From assembly GCF_000227135.1 (NCBI RefSeq), contig NC_018246.1, positions 405,211-469,210 of the forward strand: a stretch of DNA of 64,000 bases, given 5' to 3'. This DNA is from Leishmania donovani (taxonomy: Eukaryota; Euglenozoa; Kinetoplastea; Trypanosomatida; Trypanosomatidae). Both the position numbers and the translations under genes were made by a program. A model generated the notes under the pieces. The model was not told where the DNA came from. It ran no database searches and saw nothing but the letters and a program-made list of their open reading frames with translations. This document shows, one piece after another, positions 37,755 through 48,400 of the stretch (positions are counted from its first letter, which is position 1; each line of letters begins with the position of its first letter).

Positions 37755-40655
37755 ATGGCGCTCGCGTTATCCTCACGGAAGGCGGATGCCGGTGCCTTGG
37801 CGGCCATGACTCGCGTGGCTGTTTCAAATCCGACCGCGCACACCACGGCGTTGCCGCGGAGCCTCTTGTACGTGTGGGTGGTGGGCAACCCGACCAGCGG
37901 CGGCGAACGAGGTGCGGCGCTGCTGGATCAAGTTGAGACGCTGTTCTGCCAATCTTTCGGAAGAGATACAGTGCACACCGCCAGCAGCAGCAACCTCTTG
38001 CACATCCTTTCCTTGCATCAGCCTGTGCCAGGGTCTTCATCGGAAGGGATGGAAAGTGGAGCACACGGGCACAGGCCTGAAGCATCATCGGCATCAGCGT
38101 GGGGGCCGACCGCTGGCTCAGCACCACCATACTCGTCGGCTGTGAGTGCTGTGTGGAATGCCACAGCAGCGGCCATGCCGGCGACCCCAGCTGACTGCGC
38201 ACTGTCCTCCGTGGCATCCTCTGTTAGTGGTGTCGCGCTGCGTACGCTTATCATTCGCACGAACCGATGTGGACACTTGAAGCTGTTGAGTCAATCGCTC
38301 AGTCAACTCATTCTGTGCTCTCGTCTCGACGACAATCGTCAGCGGCCGCCGCAGGGCCCCATGCTGTCTTCCACGCCGCACAGCGCCAGCGCTTCGGCAA
38401 CTCTTGGGAACGACAACGACGAGTGCGAATCGCCGCCGCTAGGCATCAAAAGAACATCCGCCACTTACCAGCGCGCAAGCAGGAGTCGTCCAGAGCAGCC
38501 GTCCACGCATCACGTTATTCTCGTCGTTGGTGGCGATGGGACACTGAGCGAAGTCACGAACGGGCTGTGCGAGGGAACGCTAGCCGGGTTCGCACAGCTT
38601 GCACTGAGAGGTGGCTCTAGTGCCGACACTGCCGCAGCCACATCGCACGCACACGTTGAGCGCGAGGCCGCGGTGTTGTCGCACCTTCTTCCCGCTGTTC
38701 TGTATGTGCCGGCAGGAACTGGCTCCGACTTTGCCAAACTTGGATTATGCTGCCGCACTCCAGAGGACGCTCTGCGAGTCGTGCGCGACGGACTCGCACG
38801 GGAGCTCTGCCCCGTCGCGAGCAGCCGCGGCGGCGATGATGGAGCACACGTTGACAGCGAGAGTTGTAGGTCTATGGCTTCGAGCTCACCTGCTGCGCGG
38901 CAAACCATATCTGCGCCATCCAGATTGTCCGCGTGTGCTGCGTACGCGGTGGATGTCGGCCGGATCGAGTTTCTGCGCACCGGCACACGACACTTCTTCA
39001 TCAATGAGTGCTCCGCTGGCATGTCGTGCGACGTCATCCAGCGTGGGGAGCGGTTCAAGCACTGTCGATGGATCTCCATGCTGAGCGGTCTAGTGCTGTT
39101 CGCCGCGTCATCCTTTGTGTCGCTGGTGCTCATGAAGCCGAAGCCACTGTACATCTGCAAGCTGCCCCCACGTGTGCCACTGTCCGCCGCCTCGGCGGCC
39201 CGGGCGGAAGACGTCGACACGGACGGCGGGGCAACCGAAACCGACGCGAGCCAAGAGCAGGCGAGCAAGGAAAGCATTGGCGGCAGCGACAACTACGCAG
39301 CTGGGGTGCGCAGCAGCGACACGGACTGCACGTCAATCTCTACAAGCCCGCTCTCCGATGCGGCGTCATCTTCGCCGTTGGGATGGTCTCACTCCCTTGC
39401 TTCGCTTGCCCCCTTTGCACCCTTGAGCAAGCAGCTGGGCCGGTTGCGTGCGCGACTGCGGCGGAGTGCGCACGTGGAGCCGAGGACAGACGCTCCTGGT
39501 CACTGCTCAGATGGTTCCCGGGACACATCTGCAAACTACTGCGCTCAGCTGGCAGCGCCAGCGGCTCCAGCCAAGAACGGCGCGACGGCGTACACGCTGC
39601 ATGCGCGCACGCCAATGCCGCCTTTACATGCCAAGAAGGTTCGATGTACGCTTCAGACGCCCTCCCATCAAATCCTGCAGCTTCTCGACATCAGCCCCGA
39701 CGAGCTTGAGATGCACCGTATGCAGCAGGAGCAGCGTGATACCGGGGCGCCGGCGGGCACTTCAAGCACCGACTTCGCCACCGCCACCTCGATAAAGGGC
39801 ATGGGTAGGGTCGCCACCAGCAAAGGCACCGCCGCCGCCACGAGCTCGGGGGAAGACGAGGTGCAGCATGAACACGTGCACCGCAAGCGGAATGCGCAGA
39901 TTGGCAGTGATGACCACATCGGCGAGCACCACTGTCGCGTAAACAGTGGGGCCCTGTATGTCGACGCCGCGCCCGGCAAAGGTGACGACGCGTGGCCACG
40001 CAACGTCGGCGATGATCATCTCATGTCGCTGACGTGGGTGGAGCTGCCATCGTCCATGGTCGCCTTCGCGAACGGCCGCTGGTACGGTGGAGGCATGCTC
40101 GTCGCACCGCACGCGAATCCAACAGATGGACTGCTCAGCTGCACGAACTGGGTAGCGACGATCCTGCCCTTTGTCTTCAGCGCTTTCTCCCTCTACACAG
40201 GATGGCACGTGCGCTGGCGCAGCACGAGCGTCTTCGACGGCGAGCGGTTTCTCGTTACGGGCGGGACCCCTCCCAGTGCCGCCAAGGCTATGACAGCATC
40301 TCTGCACAGCTTGGCAGACGCGCCTTTGGACGCCGAGGAAGCGCTGTACATGGAGGCGGACGGCGAAGTGCTGGAGGCAGCACCGGCCATTGTGGAGCTT
40401 GCCGGCAAGCTTATCTTTCTCGTTCCAAGCACAGCTACGGTGTGCCTTGGCAGTGCGGCTCCCGGCACAACTCGCGAGCGTGTCGCCGCGCAGCAGCAGC
40501 AGCACGACGGCGGCGCGCGTTTGTTATCGGCCGACTCCGGCGTGGCGTTGCACCCTCCCGGTCGACGACTTGGCGGCCTTCTCGACGGGCTCGGCAGTTT
40601 GCTGAGGCGGCTGGCGAGCTGCGCGAAACAGCGGATCGGCGAAAGGCGCTCGTAG
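37755..40655 (+). CDS. Diacylglycerol/sphingosine kinase-family lipid kinase with long insertions
   Basis: 966 aa from the ATG. The DAGK catalytic domain motifs appear in order but far apart: VWVVGNPTSGGERGAALL (~39-56, cf. NPxSG), HVILVVGGDGTLSEVTNGLC (~252-271, the nucleotide-binding GGDGT), YVPAGTGSDFAKLG (~317-330, cf. PxGTGNDxA), and FFINECSAGMSCDVIQRG (~413-430). The C-terminal half of the fold is at ~765-900 (PSSMVAFANGRWYGGGMLVA, PTDGLLSC, and EADGEVLEAAPAIVEL). Family members are usually 300-500 aa; here Ser/Ala-rich inserts of ~160 and ~300 residues separate the conserved blocks. These enzymes phosphorylate diacylglycerol, sphingosine or ceramide; the motifs do not decide which. A hydrophobic stretch at ~440-460 (MLSGLVLFAASSFVSLVLM) may touch membrane. 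Confidence 0.85.
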   Translation: MALALSSRKADAGALAAMTRVAVSNPTAHTTALPRSLLYVWVVGNPTSGGERGAALLDQVETLFCQSFGRDTVHTASSSNLLHILSLHQPVPGSSSEGMESGAHGHRPEASSASAWGPTAGSAPPYSSAVSAVWNATAAAMPATPADCALSSVASSVSGVALRTLIIRTNRCGHLKLLSQSLSQLILCSRLDDNRQRPPQGPMLSSTPHSASASATLGNDNDECESPPLGIKRTSATYQRASRSRPEQPSTHHVILVVGGDGTLSEVTNGLCEGTLAGFAQLALRGGSSADTAAATSHAHVEREAAVLSHLLPAVLYVPAGTGSDFAKLGLCCRTPEDALRVVRDGLARELCPVASSRGGDDGAHVDSESCRSMASSSPAARQTISAPSRLSACAAYAVDVGRIEFLRTGTRHFFINECSAGMSCDVIQRGERFKHCRWISMLSGLVLFAASSFVSLVLMKPKPLYICKLPPRVPLSAASAARAEDVDTDGGATETDASQEQASKESIGGSDNYAAGVRSSDTDCTSISTSPLSDAASSSPLGWSHSLASLAPFAPLSKQLGRLRARLRRSAHVEPRTDAPGHCSDGSRDTSANYCAQLAAPAAPAKNGATAYTLHARTPMPPLHAKKVRCTLQTPSHQILQLLDISPDELEMHRMQQEQRDTGAPAGTSSTDFATATSIKGMGRVATSKGTAAATSSGEDEVQHEHVHRKRNAQIGSDDHIGEHHCRVNSGALYVDAAPGKGDDAWPRNVGDDHLMSLTWVELPSSMVAFANGRWYGGGMLVAPHANPTDGLLSCTNWVATILPFVFSAFSLYTGWHVRWRSTSVFDGERFLVTGGTPPSAAKAMTASLHSLADAPLDAEEALYMEADGEVLEAAPAIVELAGKLIFLVPSTATVCLGSAAPGTTRERVAAQQQQHDGGARLLSADSGVALHPPGRRLGGLLDGLGSLLRRLASCAKQRIGERRS

Positions 40656-42418
40656 GTGCGCCGTCAGCAGCAGCGGTAGGGCTAATACGCGCGTCTGAAG
40701 CACATGCGCCCATGCTTCATGAGTGTACGTCTTCTCAGACGCACGCGATGGCTTTGAATGCGTGTTTATATCTTGTGCACACTGTATGTTGGGGGGAGGG
40801 AGGGAGGGAGGGAGGGATGTGGCATGCAGAAGGCGCACGCAGCACGCGGTTCATAGCTGGGATGGATGGCTTCGCCTCTCTTGCGTCATTTCCTCCCCCG
40901 CGCCGTCCCTCTTTCTCGCCCCCCCTCCCTTCCCTGCGCGTGCATGTTTGCATCACGGCTGCCCATTCGTATGCCCTTCTTCCTTTGGCTTTTTTGCGTT
41001 TTTTTTCCCTCAGGCCCACGCTCGTCCACCACCCCTCCTCCTCCTCCTCCCTGTGGAGACAGAGGCAGAGCTGCTACACGTCTGCGAAGGGTGAATGGCA
41101 TGCGTTGCGCATGCAGACACACGTCCCACCAACGGTGCACGTACGCACATCGCACGCGCACTGGCGGACGTGAACGCACCGGCCAGCATGAGTGGGCGAA
41201 AGAGGGGAAGGAGCCTCCCCCTTGTAGGGTATGTGTGCCACCGGCCCCACCTACCCACCCCCTCTCGTCTTTACTTTTCTCTTTTTATATCTCCCCTGCA
41301 TCTCTTCCTCAAAAGCCATGTAGAGAGCGCAAAGAGGAAAAAGGGCATGCGTGCGGAGCACGCAAACCTCACTCGTCGAGAGGGTGGGAGCGTGAACACA
41401 CACGCACGCACGCGCTCGAGCTATGAGGAAGGAAAAGAGAAAGGCGATATCCATAAGGTATGTACCTTGGATGCCCTCAGGTGTGCGCGTACGCCCAGGA
41501 TTCAGAAAATGAAGCGGCCGCCTCCTTTGCCCTTCGCTCGCGCGGAGATGCGCACGTAGCATGTCTCGCTCAACCTATTCACCAGCCCTTATCTGAATGT
41601 GTATGTGCATGTGTTTTTCTTGCTACTGTGCTGCAAAACAGAACATGTGATGCTGCCCCCCCCCCTCCTCTTCTCGCTCGCTCACGCTTTTTGAGCATCT
41701 GTGATGGCGGCTTCGCTCCTCTTCCGCCTCTCCCTTGCCCCTCTTAAATCCCTTCCTCACCATCTCTCCTCCATCATGGCTGTCGTTGGCAGAACTAGCA
41801 TGACAGACAGACTCGTCGCTACTTCGCTTCAGACACTATTCAAGGCTCAAAACGTATACATGCATACACGCACGTACGCACCGCCGACAGCATCCACGTT
41901 GGGCACGCCATCCGGGCACCTTCATGCCCTTTTCTGTCGTCGTTCCTTACGTTTGTTTTGGTTTTCTCTAGACCTACTTAGAAGCACACCTACACGCGTA
42001 CACATCGACTTCCTTGGCGCGCCATCCTCAGACCTCACCCGCCACCCACCCACAGACAGGCGCGCACATACACCTTTGCGCCGGGGCCTCGGTGTCTGCT
42101 GTTTGCCGCCATCACACCTCCTCATCCCCCCTCCCGCCCGATCTCTAGCGGTGTACTTTCCTTTGCGCTCGACGCATCGCCGTCATTGACACACACGCAG
42201 ACAGAAAAGCACATCTGCGGCGCCTTCTTCGGCCCTTTCCTCTCTCTCTCTCTTTGCGCTGATTTTGCCTTTCGGGGGGAAGGGGTGGGCACTTGTCTCG
42301 GCTCGAGTTCATTGCACGGGAGGCTGCCTCGTGCGCCCCGCATGAAAACCCCCTTCGTCGCCACTGCGTCCCTCGCCCCTCCACCCCTCCCCCCAACTAA
42401 GCAACCACTGCAGATAGA
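40656..42418 (+). other. Intergenic region between lipid kinase and the giant gene
   Basis: No gene is supported. It has a GGGA repeat at 40791-40816, a C-run near 41658-41666 and pyrimidine-rich DNA. A final pyrimidine tract (42371-42394) and the AG at 42400-42401 form the likely spliced-leader acceptor, about 18 nt before the next ATG. Confidence 0.55.
40791..40816 (+). repeat. (GGGA)n tract, potential G-quadruplex in 3' UTR
   Basis: Six G, then A, then five further GGG blocks separated by single A. It lies ~135 nt after the lipid kinase stop codon, on the sense strand, so the mRNA could fold into a quadruplex. Confidence 0.8.
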
Positions 42419-45400
42419 ATGATCTTTATCGAACCGGATGTGGACTACTTCCGGCTGCACCTGCGGGACGTGCACGTGCCAGTACCAGTTCTCGAGCAAG
42501 GCCCAGACGCCATCGCGGCTGCAACGACCGCAGCGCCAACGTCGGCGCGCGCTACGGTGGTGCCTCAGTGCAAGGAACCAAATGATGGCGACCACGACGC
42601 GCCTCTGCCACACAAAGGCTTGAAGGTGGGGACAGCGACGGAAACGGCAGGTTTCAGACGCTCCGGCTCTGCCATGCCCTCGGTCTCGTCCTCTACTGAT
42701 CCTTCGAAGGTGTTGGCAGCCGAGCAAGAGCACTTGCACCGGTGCGAGAGCGGCAATGATGACTACCGCGGCCTCGTTGAGGATGAGGCGGCCTCGTGCG
42801 CCAAGATAACCCTCGAGGAGCGCGCCGACGTTGTGCATCGAGCACTGTTGAGCGCGCTGCACGCCCGCTTCCCCTACGAGGCCGTCGACACGCTCGAGTA
42901 CGTCTACATTCTCGTTGTCACGCACCACGTTGCCCCGTCGCTTGCCACTCAGGCCTTCAACGAGGGCGAATTGGGCAGCCTCACCTCCCTCAGCGGCCTC
43001 CTGCCTGAGGAGCTGCGCGATCGCACTTTTCCATCCCACCTCAACGCCGTCCTCGATCCGGCGTCAGCCTTCGCAGCCGAAACGACCTCCACCAAGCCGA
43101 TGTCGCCAGAGACAGCGACTGGAGTGGCAGCCGACTCCGCCGCCGCGTCATCCGCCATTCGACCGTCCATCCGCGTCACGGACGACGATGCAGCCGCTCG
43201 CGCGGCACGGGAAAAAGAGAGCGCCGCTCGGGCCATCGCGCAGGTGCTGCACAACGTTCCCACGGCACCTCACTTCTTCGACTCGATCTTTCTGCTCTCC
43301 CGTGCCCTGACCCCAGAGCAGCAGGCGCTATATTGCGATGTGCAACGCTGCGGCCGCCGCCTCGTCAGCTGTGAAGCTGTGCACCACGCCACAGTGACCG
43401 CTGCGAAGGCGCACCGGGGCGGCGGCACCAACACGCAGATGGAATCCTTTTCTGTCATCCAGGGCCGCTTCGTCCACTGCGTGCCAGCGGACGGCGGTGG
43501 CGGCGGCAGCGCGGAGACAAAAGCCGCGAGCGCCGCCACTTCGAACAGCTGCTTTTGCAGCGTGGCAGGTGAAAGCCGAAGCTACAGAGTGCCGTTCTCG
43601 GTTCCCAACGGCGATGGGCCTGCACAAGCAGCATCGCCGGCAACGACGTTGGCGGCGGCTCGCTCGCTCTACTTCTCCGTCTACCGTATTCCTCTTAGCC
43701 GCTTTCGCCCTGCCGAGCAGCAGTACTACGCGGACCAACGCGAGGAGCTGAGGTGGCGTCAGCGGCACCGCTGCCGGTCGAGCTACCGCAAGTTGCAGCG
43801 AAAAGGGCAGCCTGTCGAGCAGGTGTCCGGTGCTGTAATGCCGTCGTGCGGTTCGTGGTGTCACCCTCTGGAAGAGAGCGGCAGTGTCGATGCTGCTCGC
43901 GACTCATGCAGTTGCAGTTGCGGCAGCGAGAGCGAGGACGATGAAGAGGACTGGGAGGGAGAGGTACGTCGTTCAACGGGGAAGGCAGTTTCTTCGCTAT
44001 CCAGCGCCAAGTCATGGCGTACCCGCGACGCGGCCGATGCGATTGACAGGCTGCTCGGCAGCGAAGGTCACGGTGTTGGCGACGCGGCGGAGCAGACGTC
44101 AACGGCGGAGCAGCGCAGCGCAGCTCGCTTCTTTCGAACCTGCCACGAGGTGCTCACAAACTACGCCATTGCGCACTCGCCGTATGCGGCGAGGGGAGCA
44201 GTGGAAAAAGAAGAAACGGCAGCGAGGACGAAGGCGACAGCACACGGGGCGCCCTCCCCGTCGTCGCCCGCCGTCACAGCAGCCGTGCCTTCTTCTGCAC
44301 ATCAGCGGCAGCAGCACCCGCGAATGCCGTGGTTCCCACGTCGATTTGCTGGTGTCTCTTACGTTGGTGTCACCCGTCTCCTCTACTCGCTGGCCCCGTG
44401 CGACTGCTACCACTTGGTGATGAAGGACCACAGTCCTTTCTATTACGCCCACTCGAGTCGCTCTTCTTACGAGCGGCAGACGGTGCCGCTCTGCCTCGTC
44501 TCGGACCTCTCCTCTGAGACTGGTGGCGACGGAGGCGGCGCGCTGCAGCTGGCACAACTGAAATCAAAGCCGTTGTCACGCGCGACGGCTGCCTCGGCTG
44601 CACCGGCGACAGCCCTCGCTTCCGTTGCGGAAGCGAGGCGCCGTAGATTTGGTGAGCAGAAGGTTCAGGTGGCGCCGCCGCGCGCACGGTCGCCTGAGCC
44701 GGGCGTGACAGAGCAGGTGTTGCTGCCAGGTTGCACGGCCCCAGGGCCCAGGACCGACACGCTGGCCGTTGCCGATGGCGCTGGCGGCGCGGCAGCTGGC
44801 AGTGGCCGGGAGGGCCTGATGTGTACTCCGTTTCCGTCTCCTGCGCCCTCTTCAGAGCGTGCCGAGCGACCGTCCTACGAGGCCAGGGTAGCGGCAGCCG
44901 CGACAAGGAACTCCGCATCGAATCCCCCGCCCTCGTCAGCGTCGCCGCAATCGCGCGGCAGCCTCGTCTCGGCCACGGACGGGTTCCTCCGTATGTCGGT
45001 GTCTCTCATCCGCAACAACATCTCCGGGAGCCCACAAGCGAGGCAGCAAAGCCTCACGGAGAAGGGGGTGCACGTCCCCAGCTTTCTCTTGCCTGATGAT
45101 GTGCGCACCAGGGGTGGCACTGACGCGGGCCCGAGTTGTCGAAATCCGCGTGACGCCGCTTCGGCAGACGGCGGCGCCGCTGCAGCCGCTGTGAATCTCT
45201 TCAAGGCACTTTCGCAGTCGTCGCTCGCGCAGCACAAGCTGCGGTACGGCTGCATACGCTCCGTCATCTCTGTCGCCGTGTTGGACAGCTCGCAGAGGAT
45301 GCCAAACGACAGCCCCGCCGTCTGCAGCAGCGGCGGTGCGAACTCCGACGGGGCGCGACGGTACGGCACCCTTGAGGCGGCGCAGATGCAGCTAAGCCAA

Positions 45401-48400
45401 CGCTACTGCTGTCGCGGCCTCGTCGACCACACGTGGCTCTCCATCCCCGTGCAGCGCACGCCGGCGGAGCAGGATGCGATTCAGTGGATGCCGGTGATGC
45501 TCGGTTCCACAGACTGCGTGAGCGACGTCGGGTTGCGGACAGCCGTGCATCTCGGCATTTTCCCGCGTGCGTCGCCGCCGTCGCGCGGTGCGAGTGGCGG
45601 CCCTGCCGGTCTCACGGCTGTATGTTTGTCCACGCCATCAGACCAGCTTGACGGAGTTCTGCCGACCCGTGCAGGTGCGCTGTCGTCGCTGCAGCCGTTT
45701 GAATTCAGGGGGGAGAACCCTACTGCGGCACTGAGGCAGGCGGGGAGCAGTGGTGCCGCCGCTGCTGCCGACAACGCCCTCGCCGGCGCCAGGCTGTCAA
45801 ACGACAAGAAGGGCATGAGCAAAGTGATGCCTCCAGTGGCACCACTTCGGGCGCGCCCCGTCAACGGCGCCGACGACGGTGTCACTGCTGACATCGGTGC
45901 GAGAGCGGCTCCACGGACGATTCAGGAGAACGGTCCATGGACGCAGGGCGGAGCAGAGCACGGCAGAGAAGCAGCCTCTTCACCCACTACTACGATCGCC
46001 CAGGCGCGGTCGTCCACGTTCAGCGCGGTGGGCCGATTGGAGCAAGCCCGCACGCCGCTGACCTCCTTCGCCACCCTTCATACGAAAGGCGGTGTGCCAC
46101 TCGCTTTCGACTTCACTGGCGGCCGCCAGTCTCACGCGGTGCCGCGGCGCGGCACCACACCGCGGGACCGCCTATCTTTTACGACGACGAAGGCCAAGAA
46201 GGGCGAGATGGGCAGCGAACATGCCCACGTGGACATCGATGATGAAGAGGAGCAAGTGCGTGCCCCTACCCCTTCTGCGACGGCCACATCGGTGCGGATC
46301 GAGCGTGGTGGTATCGCGCTTACCTTTGACGCTGGGCCGGCGCAGCAACGAAAAACGCCGTCATCCTCTGCGACCGGTGGCGCACCAACGACATGCCGAC
46401 GGCGCACCGATCCGGCTACTACGAGCGCTCGCTACCCTGCGGAGTTTCCGCGCGATTGCAGCAGGTATGAGGACGATGTGATGAAAGGCAAAGACGACAA
46501 CGAAGAGTCCGTCGAGGTGGCTTCGGACTTCTCTGATGGCAACGGCGATGATCCTGAGCGCCGCCTGTTGCCGTCCTGCGCGCGTACACCCGAAAGAACG
46601 CCGCGGGCGTTGGCGCGGACGCCACCGCGAGGGAACCAAGTGGCACGAGAGTTGGCGGCAGCCGAGGACGCGGACAGCGAACGCCGTCGTGGCGGCGGCA
46701 GCTCCAAGATTAGCGAGCGAGTCAGCGGCGCCATCACAGCGGCTCCAAAAAGCTATTGCGCCGGAACTCGGGGTTCACCACAGGCGGCAACGAAGACAAT
46801 CAACTGGGCCGACAAGTTGCTTCCAAACGCGAAGGCAACGAGGGCCGGCAGCCGCAACTGCGGAAGCCTCCGCTTTCCATCCGTCTTGCACACGGAAGTG
46901 GAGGACAAGGAGCAGCTCGATGCGAACCGCAGCGTACGCGGGCGTGGCGCGGCGCTGATGCCGACAACGTATGGGGCGGCGGCGGAGCGCCGTGCCGGGG
47001 TGTTCGGCATCAGCGGCAGTAACAACATCAGAAGGAGCAGCGGCCCTCTACCAGCCAGCCTCCCGGCTCCCCGCTCCAACCCCTTTCTTATGCAGACTCA
47101 CAAGACGCCAACCGCGAACAGCAACCAGCCGTATGACATAGATGCGGGCACATCACCGCGTCCCTCGCCGCTATCACGTTGCTTCGCGGGATACACTCCA
47201 TTTCAACCTGCCAGCGGACTGCCCCAACACGTACCGCAACACCAACAGCAGACACCAATCCCGGACAGTCGCCCCACAAGCGTCAGTGCAACGCCAACGC
47301 CAACGCCAACGCAGTGCTTCTCTGTTCCCTTCACACCGTTTGGTCAAGGTGCGGGGTCGCGCTACCAAACAACTGCACCGACGCTGCAGCAGCAATTGCT
47401 GCCGCACACGAACCAGCACGGCGCACGTGCAACCGGCTTCGCCGCCGTCGCCGCACCGCACTCACACGTCCCGCCGTCGACTGTGGAGCTCTCCGCCTCA
47501 GGCGTGTCGCTTAGCAGCAGCAGCAGCAGCGGTTCGGGAAGCATGTGCCTGTCATTCCGGCAGCACCCGTCAGCGTCGCCGCCGCCGCCGCCGCAAGAGT
47601 GCTTCTTCGATGACCTCGTTACCCTACGTACAACGTGCGAAACGCGGGAACCCCGTCGTGGCACTGCGTTCACCGCGAGCACCGCTACACCGACGGCCAC
47701 TAGCGACGGCGGCACCGCTCCGCACGGTGCGCAGAGTGCGGCCAGCCCACCAGCCTACTTTGCCATGGCGTGGAACGCGCGGAAGACGGCGCCGCAACAA
47801 CACGGCCTCTCAGGCGGCATCGCGGAGCACCCCTCGTCCTCCGCCTCGCTATCTCCTCTGCCACGACACACAACACACGAGCAAGCGCAAGCGCCGCAGT
47901 CGCGTCCCTGCATCTCCTTCTACCCCCCGTTCGCCGCGGCGCGGAGCGCGCCGTCGCTGTCGGCGCAGCTGTTGAGCCCAAGCGCCTACTACACGCCTCC
48001 AGCGCGGCAAACCATCGGCGCTGGTCGCCTCTCGTTGTTCTCGTCTCCTCTGGCACCACGGCGTGGCAGTGTTGGTGGTGGCCCAGCCACCCTGGCAGTC
48101 GATGCGTGTGGTCTAAGTCGCAGTCTCTTCATCGACGAGTACGACGACGGGGCTGCCACAGCCGGCTCAGCGTCACACCTCCGCGGCGACGGTCGGGCGG
48201 CAAGCCGTGTGCGGCCGCGTGGCGTCTCGGCGATGGATGCCGCGTGGTGGCAGCCAATTCGCGAGCTGACCTCCGCTCCGAACCTCCGCCACGGAGCTGC
48301 AGCGCCAGCAGCGGGTCATTCGCGGTCGAGCACGAGCGCGCTGCGCTTGTCTGTCGCCGACCAGCCCTACAACCTTCCGCTGGGTTCCACCTCGAACCCT

